Assembly: GCA_051294375.1 (NCBI GenBank) | Contig: CM119263.1 | Span: 31,132,949-31,196,948, forward strand | Origin: Paraspadella gotoi | Lineage: Eukaryota > Chaetognatha | Direction of reading: 5' to 3' | DNA: 64,000 nt | Shown here: piece after piece, positions 11,201 to 20,375 of the stretch | Position numbering within the stretch: the stretch's first letter is position 1 | Layout of the letters: every line of letters starts with the position of its first letter | Notes under the pieces: model-generated | Seen by the model: the letters and a program-made list of their open reading frames with translations, nothing else | Told to the model about the DNA's origin: nothing | Databases searched by the model: none | Program-made: the position numbers and the translations under genes

Positions 11201-14200
11201 ATCCCTCCAAGGAGGCGTCCGTTGTCACTTCCGAAGTGCAACTCTCCGGGAGAAGATCGTCGACTGGCGCTGAACAAGCCCTTGGATTGAGAATCGAAAT
11301 CCAAAGAAGTTCCTCCTTCGCAGCTTCCGAGAAGAGGATCAACTTCTCCAAATCCCTCTCCGAATGATAAACAAGATTGAGATCGTGCTGAATCCGCGCC
11401 GACCTGCAGCGGAGTATCGGAGACGCTGGGATGGCTGCAGCCACATGACCCATGAGCTGAAGAACCTGACGGGCTGATGGAGTGATCCCTTCCAAGAGGG
11501 ATGAAGCCAGAGATCTGAGGGCTGAGATCTTTCGCTGGGGAAGCGCAACTTGGTGAAGCGCCCCGTCCCACTGGAGACCCAGAAACTCGAAGTTCTGAGA
11601 AGGGACTAATCTTGACTTTTTGGGGTGAATAATGAACCCCGCATCCTTGAGAAGTCGAAGAGCCACTTGGTGTTGGAAAGACACTCCTCCATGGACGCGC
11701 CCAGAATGAGAATATCGTCGATGTAAAAAAGACATCGAATGCCCTCGCCCGAAGCCAAGCCACCAAGGGGCGTGTCGTCTTGGTGAACAACCAAGGGCCT
11801 GTTGCAAGGCCAAAAGGAAGGACCTTGTATTGGTAAATCTTGCCTCTCCAAATAAAACGGCAAAACTTGCGGTGATCCGTGTGCAGAGGCAAATGGAGAT
11901 AGGCATCTCTGAGATCGATTGAGGCTGCCCAGTCCCCTGGGCGCAACATCCTCCTGACATCTTGAGCCCCTTCCATACGAAAATAAGGGGAGAGATGAAC
12001 GCCTTGTTGAGCCTCTTGAGGTTCAGAATAGGCCTCCAACCGCCGTCCTTCTTTGTAACCAGAAAAATCTTTGAAAAGAAGCCCGGAGAAGGAGGAACCT
12101 CCTCTATCGCCCCCTTCTCTAAGGCGGCAGAAACCTCCGCGTCGACTAGAGAGTCCCTCTCTCCGAAAGAAGGAGTCTCGTCTGAAGGAACCGGCATCCT
12201 GACTGGGATCCTCTCCGCACCTGAGATGCGAAAACCCCGAACGTTCTGAAGAACTGGAGAATCTTCCTCCACTAACTTCTCCCAAAAGGGGAGGAAAAAA
12301 CGTAATCTGCCCCCCACTGGAACAGCGGGGAGAAGGGCCGGAGAACCGAGAATCGTGTCCTGGGACAAATCCGAGGCCTGATAATCCTGAGGGGCCGGAC
12401 GAGCGACGGCCGCAAAGGAGATCCTGGGAGTCACTTGGCGTCTTTTGACGCCCCCGAGTCCCCCTTTCCCGAACGCTTGGAAGAGGTAGAGGACTTGCGG
12501 TAATTCCTAAAAGTCCCTCTGGACTTCCCATAGAAGCGCTTACGAGGCTCTTGAAAAGATTTGGCCTTGGAAGCCTGGCCTTAAAAAGCGACGAATGGAT
12601 TGCAGCAGTAACATCGGTCGCCCGATTTCCAAAAAAGAAATCCGCAGAAGGGCCTGCTTCAGAAAGAGTAGGCTTTAGCTCCTTGGGCGCCGTCTGGGTC
12701 ACCGAACGACGAGCATCAGCTAAGGCTGAGTTGAAAGAGGATGCCAACATCGTCGCCGCATCTTTGAGAGGGGCCGCCAAAGCCTCCAAATCCTCCACGA
12801 GATCAGGATCCGCATCAGAACTCTTGAGAGAGTCGACGATGGACCGCAGATTATCCGCCGTATGCAACACAGAGTGCGCTACCGCGCCCGAATCTTTCAT
12901 CACCTTCACAGACTGTTTGAAAATAGGGCCATTTGCGGTCCTTGGCGGTGGCGTCAAACTGCGCCGAAAGACAGCTGTCTTTTTGCGGAGGTCCGAAAAC
13001 CGAAGGCGAGGATCCATCCAACCATCTAGCAAAAACTGAACGCCCATGGCTGGAGTCCCATCCCCGTTTGAGCTCTCCAGCTTCGCCAACACTGGCGAAA
13101 GTCTTTCCATTGATGAAAAATCCAATCTGATGGGACCGCAGCAGTCCTGCGGTGAGGCATAAAGGAGTCAAATCCAGCAACAACATCAGATACGGATGAG
13201 AGCTCATCTTCCGAACCAGAAACATCCAAGTCTGGTGCATTATATACGGAAGCATTCGGTCGATGTGACATCGACGCCGACTTGGGGAAAGCCGGGGTAG
13301 CAAGGTCGAACCCAGAAGCAGGGATATGACGACTAGAAACGAATCAACGAGATGGGAGAATGTAGCATCAACGCGAAATCCAGGAGCCACGAAGCGATGT
13401 ACATGTAAGAAAAAAAGGAAAATACGAATTAGAAAAAGAGAACACCAACAAGAAGACAAACTCTTCGAAGCCGCCCTCCACCACCGGTGGTGCCAGGGTG
13501 GACGGCGGGAGACAGCGTGGTGGAGAGGAGCCATGAAGAATCCCGGTTCCACTTGGAACCAGAAATTCTATCATGTTGCTCCTCTCCACCACGCAGATGC
13601 TCAGTAACAAGAGCGGCAAGAAGAGTAAACAAAAACAAACAAAGTCGAGTTGGTGGAGTGAAATAATTCAAAAATTCGCGTAATGTACGCCCGAAGGCAA
13701 ATTTCAAATTTCAAAAGAAAAAACATACCATTTGAAAGAATCCATCTCCGAACGCATAGACCTCTGAAAAGTCTCCAGCTGGTGCTGAACCGCCGAGAAT
13801 CCGGCTTGAATAACGTTGAGTTGATTCGTTTCTAGGCTACAGGCCGGGACTTCAGAATGCACCTTGTCCGCCCCCAAACCACCATACGCCCTAGTATAAG
13901 ACGATGCACTCGGTCCCTTGACCGCTTCAGGTGGCGGAGAGAAACCCGGCGGCGCCCTACCGGGCCGATCTCGCTTGCGGGGGGAGAAACGGGAGCCGGT
14001 CTGGGAGGTGGTGGAGGAGGAGACAGCCCGCGGCCACGGGCGGCTCCTGAGCCGGAAAGGCCCGCTCGCTTATGACCGCTTAAGCGCGGGCTTGACTTTG
14101 ACTCGCGAGACTCGGACATAATAATGAGTCAAAACCAACTTCAAAATTATCAGAAATTTTGGAAACAAATAGGAAATATCCACACAAATATTTCAAATCC

Positions 14201-16562
14201 AAAAAGAATATTTCAAAAAATAATTCAAACAATATTTCAAAAATAATCCAAAAATAATTACAAAACCTTTTGTAACAAAACCTGTGAACACGTGGTCGTG
14301 AAACAAAAAGTGATTTCTCCTTCCGATGCATCCCGGAAGATGGAGCTGAGAGGAGGAAGAGGAGGAGAGGAGCAGGAGGAGGAGGAGTCTACTCCTTCTG
14401 TTTTTCTCTTTTGTATTTCTTGTGGACACACGACATCTGGATCAAAAGAGCATCTGCGTGGTGGAGAGGAGCAACATGATAGAATTTAAACCCCCAATAG
14501 AAAGGCAAAGTGGGACTCGCTAAACTGAAAGGGGAAACAAGTAATGAATCAATTATAAATAAACAATGAATATCAATGAATAAACACATGTCGGAAAGTC
14601 TTTGGAGATTCCTCTTCACGAATCCGTCTCCATCACAGATTGCTTTTTGAAGTCGCAAATTTTTTACAAGGTGTACAAAGTCAAGCTCAAGGGCTTTTGG
14701 TTTTATCATATCTCATCAATCGGTGATATAATTATAAATCTTGAAAAAGGTGGATTAACTCATTCAAAATCTTTTCGCAGCTTCCCCAAAATACTCTGGC
14801 GCATCACAACTCGATCGTCGAACGCGAATCAAAAAAAATCGGATCTCGTTTCGTCGATGGATTTCTTTCTCTCTCCAAGGAAGAAGATTCTTATCCTTCA
14901 CTCGGTTCCGACCCCGGTCCGGCATCCCTCGACGCCGGTCCGGCATCCCTCGACGCCGGTCCGGCATCTCTCGACGCCGGCCCCTCCTCCTTCAACGTTC
15001 GAGCCCTCCGCGACGACGAAGAAATGCTGCTGCCGCCGCCGCCGAGCCGCGAATCGGAGAAACTCTCGCGGCGCCTTCTATCCGCCGATCCAAGACTCGA
15101 GGAGGGTCTGCCTCCGGAAGTGTCGGAACCGGTCCTCAACTACCTCGAGTTCGAACCTGGAAGCAAAGTCAAGCCCCCGCGACCCACGGAAGAATCCGTG
15201 CAGCAGGTGAGGCCCTCCGATTCCTCAACGTCCTGATCGTGGCGAGGCGGACCGATACAGAATTAATATTCCATAAAGGAATTAAAAATCTTGATCCATA
15301 TCGTGGTCCGCCTCAGCCACGAAATGCCCCATGCCAAGAGAGCGGAGGAAACGGTTATTTCAACAAAATTATTTCGATCGAAACAGACGAAATAAAATTC
15401 TAAAAATTACAAAAATCGAATAATTCAAAAAAAGAAAGAAAGAAATAAAGGAGAAACAAAAGAGGAGGCGAGGCGTTTGAAAAACGAGCTAAAACCCCCA
15501 CTACGCCATCTGGCGGGAAAAACTCACCGCCCCAAAGCGTCGAAACGCCGCTGAGACTCGCGGCGAAATTCGTCGAATCCTTCCTAAAGCTGTTCACTAG
15601 TCAGAAACCATCGTCGTAAGGACAGACTCAGTCTCTGGTCACTCACCGGACAGTGGGGAATGACCCAGACCGCCGCCACTTAGTCCATGAGAGCAGCGGA
15701 GAGAGGGCGCCCTCGGACAAAGCCCCCAACCGCTCGGCTCGCGCGCAACGGAAATGTCGGTTGGGTACGGGCGATAATCCCAAACCGACGGAATCGGCGC
15801 TGCCGAAAACCACGGTAAAGGGGGAGAAAGGCCCCACTCGTGTCGGTTTGAGACGGCACGGTGCCGCATCGGCACGGGCGAAGACCGCTCGGTCTCTCCT
15901 GGACTCTCAAGCCCCCGAGGGATCACCAGTCCCCTCTCTACGTTTAGAGACATGTCCGAACGTTTTCGGCTGTCGGATTTTTTGTCCGAACGATTCGTCT
16001 CCTACTTTATAGCACTTCTAATGAGGCGGAATTTCCGAACGTAGATATCACGAGAAATGCGTGAAAAGTCAAGAAAAAACGCTCGAAATCCAGAAAGGAT
16101 ACAACCGAACTAGAATGAGCGCAGAAAAAGAATTGAGTGCTTTCGTATTCCGATGAAGGGAGGGAGCCGGCTGGGATTGCCGGCTCCCATTGGTCGGAGG
16201 ACCGCGCTCACCAGTGACGTTCCCCCCTGGGAATTTTTTTTTTCATCTATCGATGTATTTTGTTCGTTTTTCTTACTCTGATAAACGCGCATGATCTACT
16301 CGATCAGCGCGAACAAAAAGGCATTTGCGTGGCGGGCGGACCGATACAGAATTAATATTCCATAAAGGAATTAAAAATTCCTCAACGTCCTGAATATTTT
16401 AACTCTAATTATATATTATTTTTATTATAAAACATACATAAAATACTAGCTAGCTTATAATCTGTGAAATTAAAGGAGCTGGAATATTACGCTCGTCTTT
16501 ACGGTGGCCGCGGACCTCCGATGTCTGTTTCCGGCTACTTAAAGAAATGCAGACAAAAATGA
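5264..16562 (+). CDS. Unnamed scaffold with IRS/Gab-like tyrosine motifs, transposon-laden
   Basis: Eleven exons join in phase: 5264-5294, 5358-5459, 5625-5708, 5910-6060, 6190-6778, 7301-7586, 7741-7950, 8381-8620, 8701-9134, 14781-15206 and 16476-16562. This gives 879 residues. The protein is mostly disordered and rich in Ser, Pro and Gly. Near the N-terminus a CxxC...HxxC unit with 16 residues between resembles the first half of a LIM domain, but the second half is absent. Tyrosine motifs follow: YVNL (a pYxN Grb2-type site), paired tyrosines in DYALVDY, YTEM and YLDM (YxxM, PI3K p85-type), and NYLEF. This set is typical of IRS/Gab docking proteins, but no PH or PTB domain is seen. A GHP repeat lies near 6570-6625 and an ASLDAGP heptad is repeated three times near 14,925-14,990. 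The DIRS element sits in the intron 9135-14780, and another element in the last intron. The link from 9134 to 14781 rests on phase alone. The last exon could instead be 18856-19071. Confidence 0.45.
8289..8327 (+). repeat. Octamer palindrome element, copy
   Basis: Core AATATGTAAATGAGATTGAG followed by GAACTCGACCTCATTT. It lies in an intron of the scaffold gene. The octamer is changed to ATGTAAAT here. Confidence 0.75.
9331..9522 (-). repeat. DIRS left inverted terminal repeat
   Basis: The outer 35 bp (to about 9365) are unique to this end. The rest (about 9366-9522) is complementary to 14308-14474, with small indels in a GGAGGA-rich stretch. It includes the conserved CCACGCAGATGCTC block. 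Confidence 0.88.
9550..10167 (-). pseudogene. DIRS tyrosine recombinase, frame-broken
   Basis: Minus-strand reading frames 9859-10167, 9702-10049 and 9521-9871 carry successive parts of a tyrosine recombinase of the DIRS/Ngaro type. Visible are an ASARRPSEL block holding the first catalytic arginine, and a late block with STRAMAVSEAF and ILRAGDWS, which matches the conserved region around the second arginine of DIRS recombinases. The frame changes at least once between these blocks, and the final tyrosine cannot be placed. The protein would cut and join the circular DNA intermediate. As it stands it is not expressible as one chain. Confidence 0.75.
10271..12434 (-). pseudogene. DIRS reverse transcriptase and RNase H, frame-broken
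   Basis: The RT region is spread over three minus frames. One contains the fingers part with VTKKDGGWRPILNLKRLN. A second contains the palm stretch around SIDLRDAYLHLPLH and VLPFGLATGPW. A third has the catalytic box FYIDDILILG (near 11,714-11,730), so the usual YxDD aspartates are present. Downstream, one frame reads the FLGLQWD block and an RNase H-like segment with the TTDASLEGWGF pattern. Further downstream (10271-11077) an HVPSEEN block and a PAQKWFPSL-type block are typical of DIRS connectors between RNase H and the recombinase. At least two frame changes separate RT motifs that should be continuous, so the gene is dead. Confidence 0.85.
12435..14119 (-). pseudogene. DIRS gag-like ORF with an intron
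   Basis: On the minus strand the start lies at 14119, and a proline-rich first part (MSESRESK...) runs toward 13729. One frame change near 13,930 is needed to stay open. A donor GTATGT begins at 13728 and an acceptor TTTCTAG ends at 13333. Joining them keeps phase 2 and leads into the next open segment, which continues through the MSHRPNAS region near 13,271, then changes frame into the 835-codon frame that begins at 13125. That part is an Ala/Ser/Asp-rich, helix-prone gag-like segment. The role would be RNA binding or particle formation, by analogy with other DIRS first ORFs. The gag-like call rests on position and composition, not on a motif. Confidence 0.6.
13522..13602 (-). repeat. DIRS internal complementary region
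   Basis: This 80-bp block contains, joined head to tail, the complements of both outer ends of the element: the left tip (as at 9333-9390) and the right tip (as at 14451-14488). The join falls within ACCAGAAATTCTATC. In DIRS elements this region templates circularisation of the cDNA. It lies about 0.9 kb from the element's 5' end, inside the inferred gag intron (13333-13728), rather than near the 3' end as in the classical DIRS-1 layout. Confidence 0.85.
14308..14488 (-). repeat. DIRS right inverted terminal repeat
   Basis: Complementary to the left terminal repeat for about 165 bp, then a tip of about 14 bp (AACATGATAGAATT) found only at this end and in the internal complementary region. 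Confidence 0.88.
15237..16376. mobile_element. Unclassified 1.14-kb element with 17-bp target duplication
   Basis: The 17-bp sequence ATTCCTCAACGTCCTGA stands on both sides (15220-15236 and 16377-16393). The other palindrome arm has it once, which proves insertion. The element begins and ends with the same direct repeat of about 50 bp (15237-15288 and 16327-16376, containing CGGACCGATACAGAATTAAT). Just inside is a second symmetry: 15305-15328 (GGTCCGCCTCAGCC...) is the imperfect inverse of 16320-16342. The interior is GC-rich, has no convincing protein, and holds a perfect 10-bp hairpin at 16162-16188. It is presumably non-autonomous. The class is unknown: the target duplication is too long for ordinary LTR elements, and a DNA transposon would not have direct terminal repeats. 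Confidence 0.75.
16162..16188. other. Perfect 10-bp stem hairpin inside the 1.14-kb element
   Basis: GGGAGCCGGC, a 7-base loop, then GCCGGCTCCC. It lies about 190 bp before the element's right end. A structural or termination role is only a guess. Confidence 0.7.
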
Positions 16563-17332
16563 AATATAACACATAATGACCTGGGTCGAAGAGTACGCCT
16601 CGGACTGGGAAATCGCCGCAGCGCTGAGAGCCACGGCAGCGTCCGTCTCGTCCGAAGTTGGGATCTCGGCACTTGCGGCAGATGACTCGATCCGCGCTGA
16701 GTTGTGGCCAAGTAGCCGGAAACAGACATCGGAGGTCCGCGGCCACCGTAAAGACGAGCGTAATATTCCAGCTCCTTTAATTTCACAGATTATAAGCTAG
16801 CTAGTATTTTATGTATGTTTTATAATAAAAATAATATATAATTAGAGTTAAAATATTCAGGACGTTGAGGAATCGGAGGGCCTCACCTGCTGCACGGATT
16901 CTTCCGTGGGTCGCGGGGGCTTGACTTTGCTCCCAGGTTCGAACTCGAGGTAGTTGAGGACCGGTTCCGACACTTCCGGAGGCAGACCCTCCTCGAGTCT
17001 TGGATCGGCGGATAGAAGGCGCCGCGAGAGTTTCTCCGATTCGCGGCTCGGCGGCGGCGGCAGCAGCATTTCTTCGTCGTCGCGGAGGGCTCGAACGTTG
17101 AAGGAGGAGGGGCCGGCGTCGAGAGATGCCGGACCGGCGTCGAGAGATGCCGGACCGGCGTCGAGAGATGCCGGACCGGCGTCGAGGATGCCGGACCGGG
17201 GTCGGAACCGAGTGAAGGATAAGAATCTTCTTCCTTGGAGAGAGAAAGAAATCCATCGACGAAACGAGATCCGATTTTTTTTGATTCGCGTTCGACGATC
17301 GAGTTGTGATGCGCCAGAGTATTTTGGGGAAG
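16535..17332 (-). pseudogene. Inverted copy of the scaffold gene's last two exons
   Basis: The minus strand repeats exon 14781-15206 as 17332-16887, with the same acceptor and donor, and the start of the last exon from 16774. The first of these exons has four ASLDAGP heptad copies instead of three, but one copy lacks a base, so the net difference is +20 bp and the frame is broken. The last exon runs through the arm end into the shared loop, where the minus frame stays open to a stop at 16535, while the + copy stops at 16560-16562. This copy has no upstream exons next to it. It could be a real inverted duplication or an assembly product. Confidence 0.65.
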
Positions 17333-17447
17333 CTGCGAAAAGATTTTGAATGAGTTAATCCACCTTTTTCAAGATTTATAATTATATCACCGATTGAAGA
17401 GATATGATAAAACCAAAAGCCCTTGAGCTTGACTTTGTACACCTTGT
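16710..17447 (-). repeat. Right arm of large palindrome
   Basis: Reverse complement of the left arm, uninterrupted, about 738 bp. It preserves the empty target site of the 1.14-kb element near 16845-16880. Its outer end lies about 40 bp beyond the polyadenylation signal of the minus-strand membrane-protein gene. Confidence 0.92.
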
Positions 17448-17488
17448 GAACGTTAACCAAATATATTTCACAGAGTTCAAATGTTATG

Positions 17489-17494
17489 TTTATT
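17489..17494 (-). promoter_or_regulatory. Polyadenylation signal AATAAA
   Basis: Minus-strand AATAAA about 90 bp downstream of the TGA of the membrane-protein ORF, in an AT-rich 3'-UTR-like stretch. Confidence 0.5.
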
Positions 17495-17581
17495 TAATTC
17501 TTAAACAGCTTAATGTAACGAGGCAAAAGTAAAGGATTTTAATTTAAACCAAGTCCAAACGCTCCTCAGATCGCGTGCAGT

Positions 17582-18486
17582 TCAACTCTCTCTCTCCTTC
17601 TCCTTCTCCAACCTCGCTCGCTCCTTCTCCTCATCCTCAGGAGCAAGTCCTCCTGCTCCTGGTCCTTTTACATCGTCCCTTGCACCTCCTTCATTCGATC
17701 GTTCAGAGAGCGAGCGTTTGCTGTTTGTTGTCGTGTTGTCGTCGATGCGACCCCCCCTCCTCTTCAAGAAAGCGAGGAGGGCGGATATCAAACCGCGACG
17801 AGTTCCATCGATGGCTGCGCTACGGAGGAGATGAGGGCGCGCCGATGTATGAGCGGAGCCCGTCTGCGCGGAGTCTGCCGCCGCGTCGACTTGTTCCTGA
17901 GTGCACCGCACGCAGAATTTGCAGCAGAAGCAGCAGCAGCATGCGCAGCAGGCGAGCGCAATGGTGATAACGATGACGCCGACTGCTATAGTGGGCGCGA
18001 TGTTCTGCCAGGTGGCCCACCACGACGTGAAGGGGTTTTCGCCGAAGAGATTTCGAAAGAACGACGTCGACGACGCCGCCGTTATTTCCCTTTCCTCTGC
18101 GTGAACTCGTGGTCGAAGGCTAGTTCTTCCGAATGTTTTGCCATGAAAGCGCCGACGTCTTCGAAGAGGTCCTTCTCGACGGAGATGTGTTCCTGCCGGT
18201 TTGGTAGGGAGACGGAGAGGGCGTAGTACTTACTGTACTCCGCGCCTGACGCGTCAACATAACGTCCGTCTATGGCGTAGACCGGCGGGAGGCGATCGCA
18301 TGGTGTTTTGAGCGACGACATCACCACATGATGGAATACGGCATGGCGGAACGCGGCGTGACCTCTGTAGCTAACGGGAGATCGTGGTNNNNNNNNNNNN
18401 NNNNNNNNNNNNNACAATAATTTCTGGGTCGACATTGCGAAGTCCATTATGTAGCCCCACTCAATGGGGTGAGTAAGTTTTATCAA
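17582..18486 (-). pseudogene. One-pass membrane protein with Cys-rich tail; gap and frame break
   Basis: Minus-strand ORF 18486-18082 is interrupted by the 25-N gap. A second frame, open from about 18095 to the stop at 17582, follows it. The change of frame falls in a CCCTTTCCTC stretch near 18,085 and may be a sequencing error or a real mutation. Order of parts: an ectodomain-like segment with several tyrosines and one clear cysteine; a segment rich in Phe, Trp and Asn; a membrane span (AVGVIVITIALACC); a run of cysteines (CCCCFCCKFC) likely to be palmitoylated; and a charged tail of about 100 residues. An AATAAA signal stands about 90 bp past the stop. I do not recognise the family. An aromatic pre-membrane segment followed by a span and Cys-rich tail is also seen in viral envelope proteins, so an endogenous viral origin is possible but unproven. 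Confidence 0.45.
18389..18413. other. Assembly gap (25 N)
   Basis: Run of N within the minus-strand membrane-protein ORF. The true length of the missing piece is unknown. Confidence 0.99.
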
Positions 18487-18855
18487 TTTCTTTATGTTTT
18501 CACTTAGAAAAGTAAGAATTTTTAAAAGCTGTAATTATATTTCTTGTCTCACTTTTTATGCTCTATCAGAATCCATCCATCCAAAAAATTTTAAGATTTC
18601 AAAAAAAAATTTTATGTAAAAAAGACAAGTAATATTTAATGTATTAATCAAGACAACTAAAAATACTTGGCTAATAGTCGAAATTTTATATTATCTCTGG
18701 AGTTGGTCCCTAATATAGATGAACTTAACATCTCAACGTCTGTTGCCGTAGAAAAAAATAATTTTCAGCGACCCAAAAAGATTTCTGCAATATGCAAGTG
18801 AAATTATGGAGCACAAAAAATCCAGAAGTTTTTTACTCAGCCTTCTTTTTTTTAG

Positions 18856-19071
18856 TTCTCCTCGCTATATTCTTTCCACGTTACCTCCGCATCCACTCCC
18901 TCCGCTTCCGCCTCAGCTTCCTTCGCCTCCGTTTCCGCCTCCGCTCCCGTTTCCGACTCCGCCTCATCTTCTAACCTTTTTTCTCAAGCGTATTCGACGA
19001 CGACGACGACAACTGACATGACGACTCCCCCTTCGTCCGATTCGTCGTCCAGCAAAACATTCGTCTGGTGA
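18856..19071 (+). CDS. Possible Ser/Thr-rich terminal exon
   Basis: A long pyrimidine tract and AG (18854-18855) precede a 72-codon open stretch ending in TGA (19069-19071). It encodes an Ala/Ser/Val-rich segment and a run of Thr ending in KTFVW. In phase 0 it could be an alternative last exon of the scaffold gene (donor 15207) or part of an unseen gene. The low-complexity composition makes chance openness possible. Confidence 0.25.
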   Translation, partial: FSSLYSFHVTSASTPSASASASFASVSASAPVSDSASSSNLFSQAYSTTTTTTDMTTPPSSDSSSSKTFVW

Positions 19072-19486
19072 TAATTGGGGAAACAGCATTTAATTTTTTA
19101 AAATAGATTTCGATCGTTGAATTGATTAGCGTAATTATTCCCTTTTAAATTACTTCATTGTTAATTCAGGATAAATAATGATTTGCCAACATGAACTAAT
19201 AATATTAACCTTTTAAAGATATTCATAATTTCTTATTCAAAACACGACGATAAAAATAAGAGGCTGAAAAACTGTATTATTTGAAACGATCCACAAATAT
19301 CTCTGCTACGCATTATGTACTTTTATTACAGTTCACCGGATTCTTTGCCATCTGGCTTGACGGAATGATAAGAGCGGACCACAACTACAGGTATTTCGAC
19401 TAGTGTATGTAGCTGTAGGATTTGTACGAGCGAATCTAAATTTTAGAACGTTAGTATATGGCCATATATGTATATGATTCAATAAC
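19072..19486 (+). other. AT-rich spacer, nothing recognised
   Basis: No gene, RNA or repeat recognised between the possible exon and the SINE-like block. Confidence 0.4.
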
Positions 19487-20001
19487 AACAGCCGGGTTGT
19501 CTATGATGCCCATTAGGATTGTGGATGGAATATAATGCTTGGGATGGTGCGTTCCCCCTCTGAGCCCCTCTGAGATTGGCAGAATGAAGCTGGAGGTAAG
19601 GCGGTGTGAATATACCGCTACAGGATCCCTTTTCCCTTTTCCAGGCCTGAGAGGTGTCTAACAAGACTGCTACTATAGTGGGAGAGAGAGTGAGAGAGCG
19701 CCTCATGGTGGGTGCATAGGGGTTTGTTGTAGCGTACCCTGAGAAGGTTGCGTGTTCAAGAAAGGCTCACCACTTATAGCAACTGCCGGGTTGCCTGTTA
19801 TTCCCATTGAGATGGAGCATCTCACTATTGGCTTTAGGGGCTACCGACCCTCAGTGGCGCCGCCTGCCACTGGCGCGGTTACCCTAGGACAGAGAAAAGT
19901 CGTTAGGACTGGATGGAACGAAACGCTTGGGGTATGGTGCGTTCCCCCTCTGAGCCAATGGCATTTGCAGAATGAATATCCCGCCACAATTATAACATTT
20001 T
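19487..20001 (+). repeat. SINE-like composite repeat, two core units
   Basis: Two related units (from 19,490 and from 19,781) each begin with a GCCGGGTTG...CCCATT block and share TGGTGCGTTCCCCCTCTGAGCC near their ends. They are separated by a stretch ending GGCTCACCACTTATAGCAAC, the same join seen at 42,475. The second unit contains the family core with CCCTCAGTGGCGCC and GCCACTGGCGCGGTTACC. No tRNA-like A/B box is seen here. Confidence 0.65.
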
Positions 20002-20276
20002 AATCCACGTCGGTCTTACTGTTGATTTGATTCCATTTTTTTTTTCAGCTTCGATCCTCAGTGGCATTGATCTTCAGTTGAACAAAATCAACAATATCTT
20101 AGTGAATCCAAATCATGTACATATATTTTAGAATCTTCCAGCTAATTTATGATTGATTAATGAATCTTTACTTAAAAAGTTGACATGATCTTGTTTCCTT
20201 TGTTACCTTGATGTTTGGACCCCTTGCGTCGTCTTCGGCAGTCGGGGAATAATGTCATAAAGAGGAGAGCTGACCT

Positions 20277-20280
<4 letters not shown>

Positions 20281-20373
<93 letters not shown>
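20281..20373. repeat. (CT)n microsatellite, about 93 bp
   Basis: Uninterrupted CT dinucleotides. Confidence 0.98.

Positions 20374-20375
<2 letters not shown>

Larger units (their letters stand above)
9331..14488 (-). mobile_element. DIRS-type tyrosine-recombinase retrotransposon, decayed
   Basis: About 5.16 kb, coding strand minus. It has inverted terminal repeats (about 9366-9522 against 14308-14474), an internal complementary region (13522-13602), a gag-like ORF, a reverse transcriptase/RNase H region and a tyrosine recombinase, in that order from the right end. This layout defines DIRS elements, which replicate through a circular intermediate and integrate with a tyrosine recombinase, leaving no target duplication. 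The reading frames are broken in several places, so this copy should be inactive. It lies in an intron of the scaffold gene, in opposite orientation. The left tip (9333-9365) holds a perfect 7-bp inverted repeat, GGTTCCA/TGGAACC. Confidence 0.9.
14666..16540 (+). repeat. Left arm of large palindrome (interrupted)
   Basis: Segments 14666-15236 and 16394-16540 together (about 717 bp) are the near-exact reverse complement of 17447-16710. The arm holds two exons of the scaffold gene (14781-15206 and 16476-16540) and is split by the element at 15237-16376. The 169-bp loop of the palindrome is 16541-16709. Confidence 0.92.

Noticed and set aside
15639-15953. ORFs of about 100 codons on both strands in the inserted element
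   Set aside because: Open in several frames because of high GC. Composition is not protein-like and there are no motifs.
15237-16376. Hammerhead ribozyme or retrozyme in the 1.14-kb element
   Set aside because: No CUGANGA plus GAAA core was found in either terminal repeat.
20281-20373. CRISPR or other ordered array
   Set aside because: Plain dinucleotide repeat. No spaced direct repeats of CRISPR type occur anywhere in this eukaryotic window.
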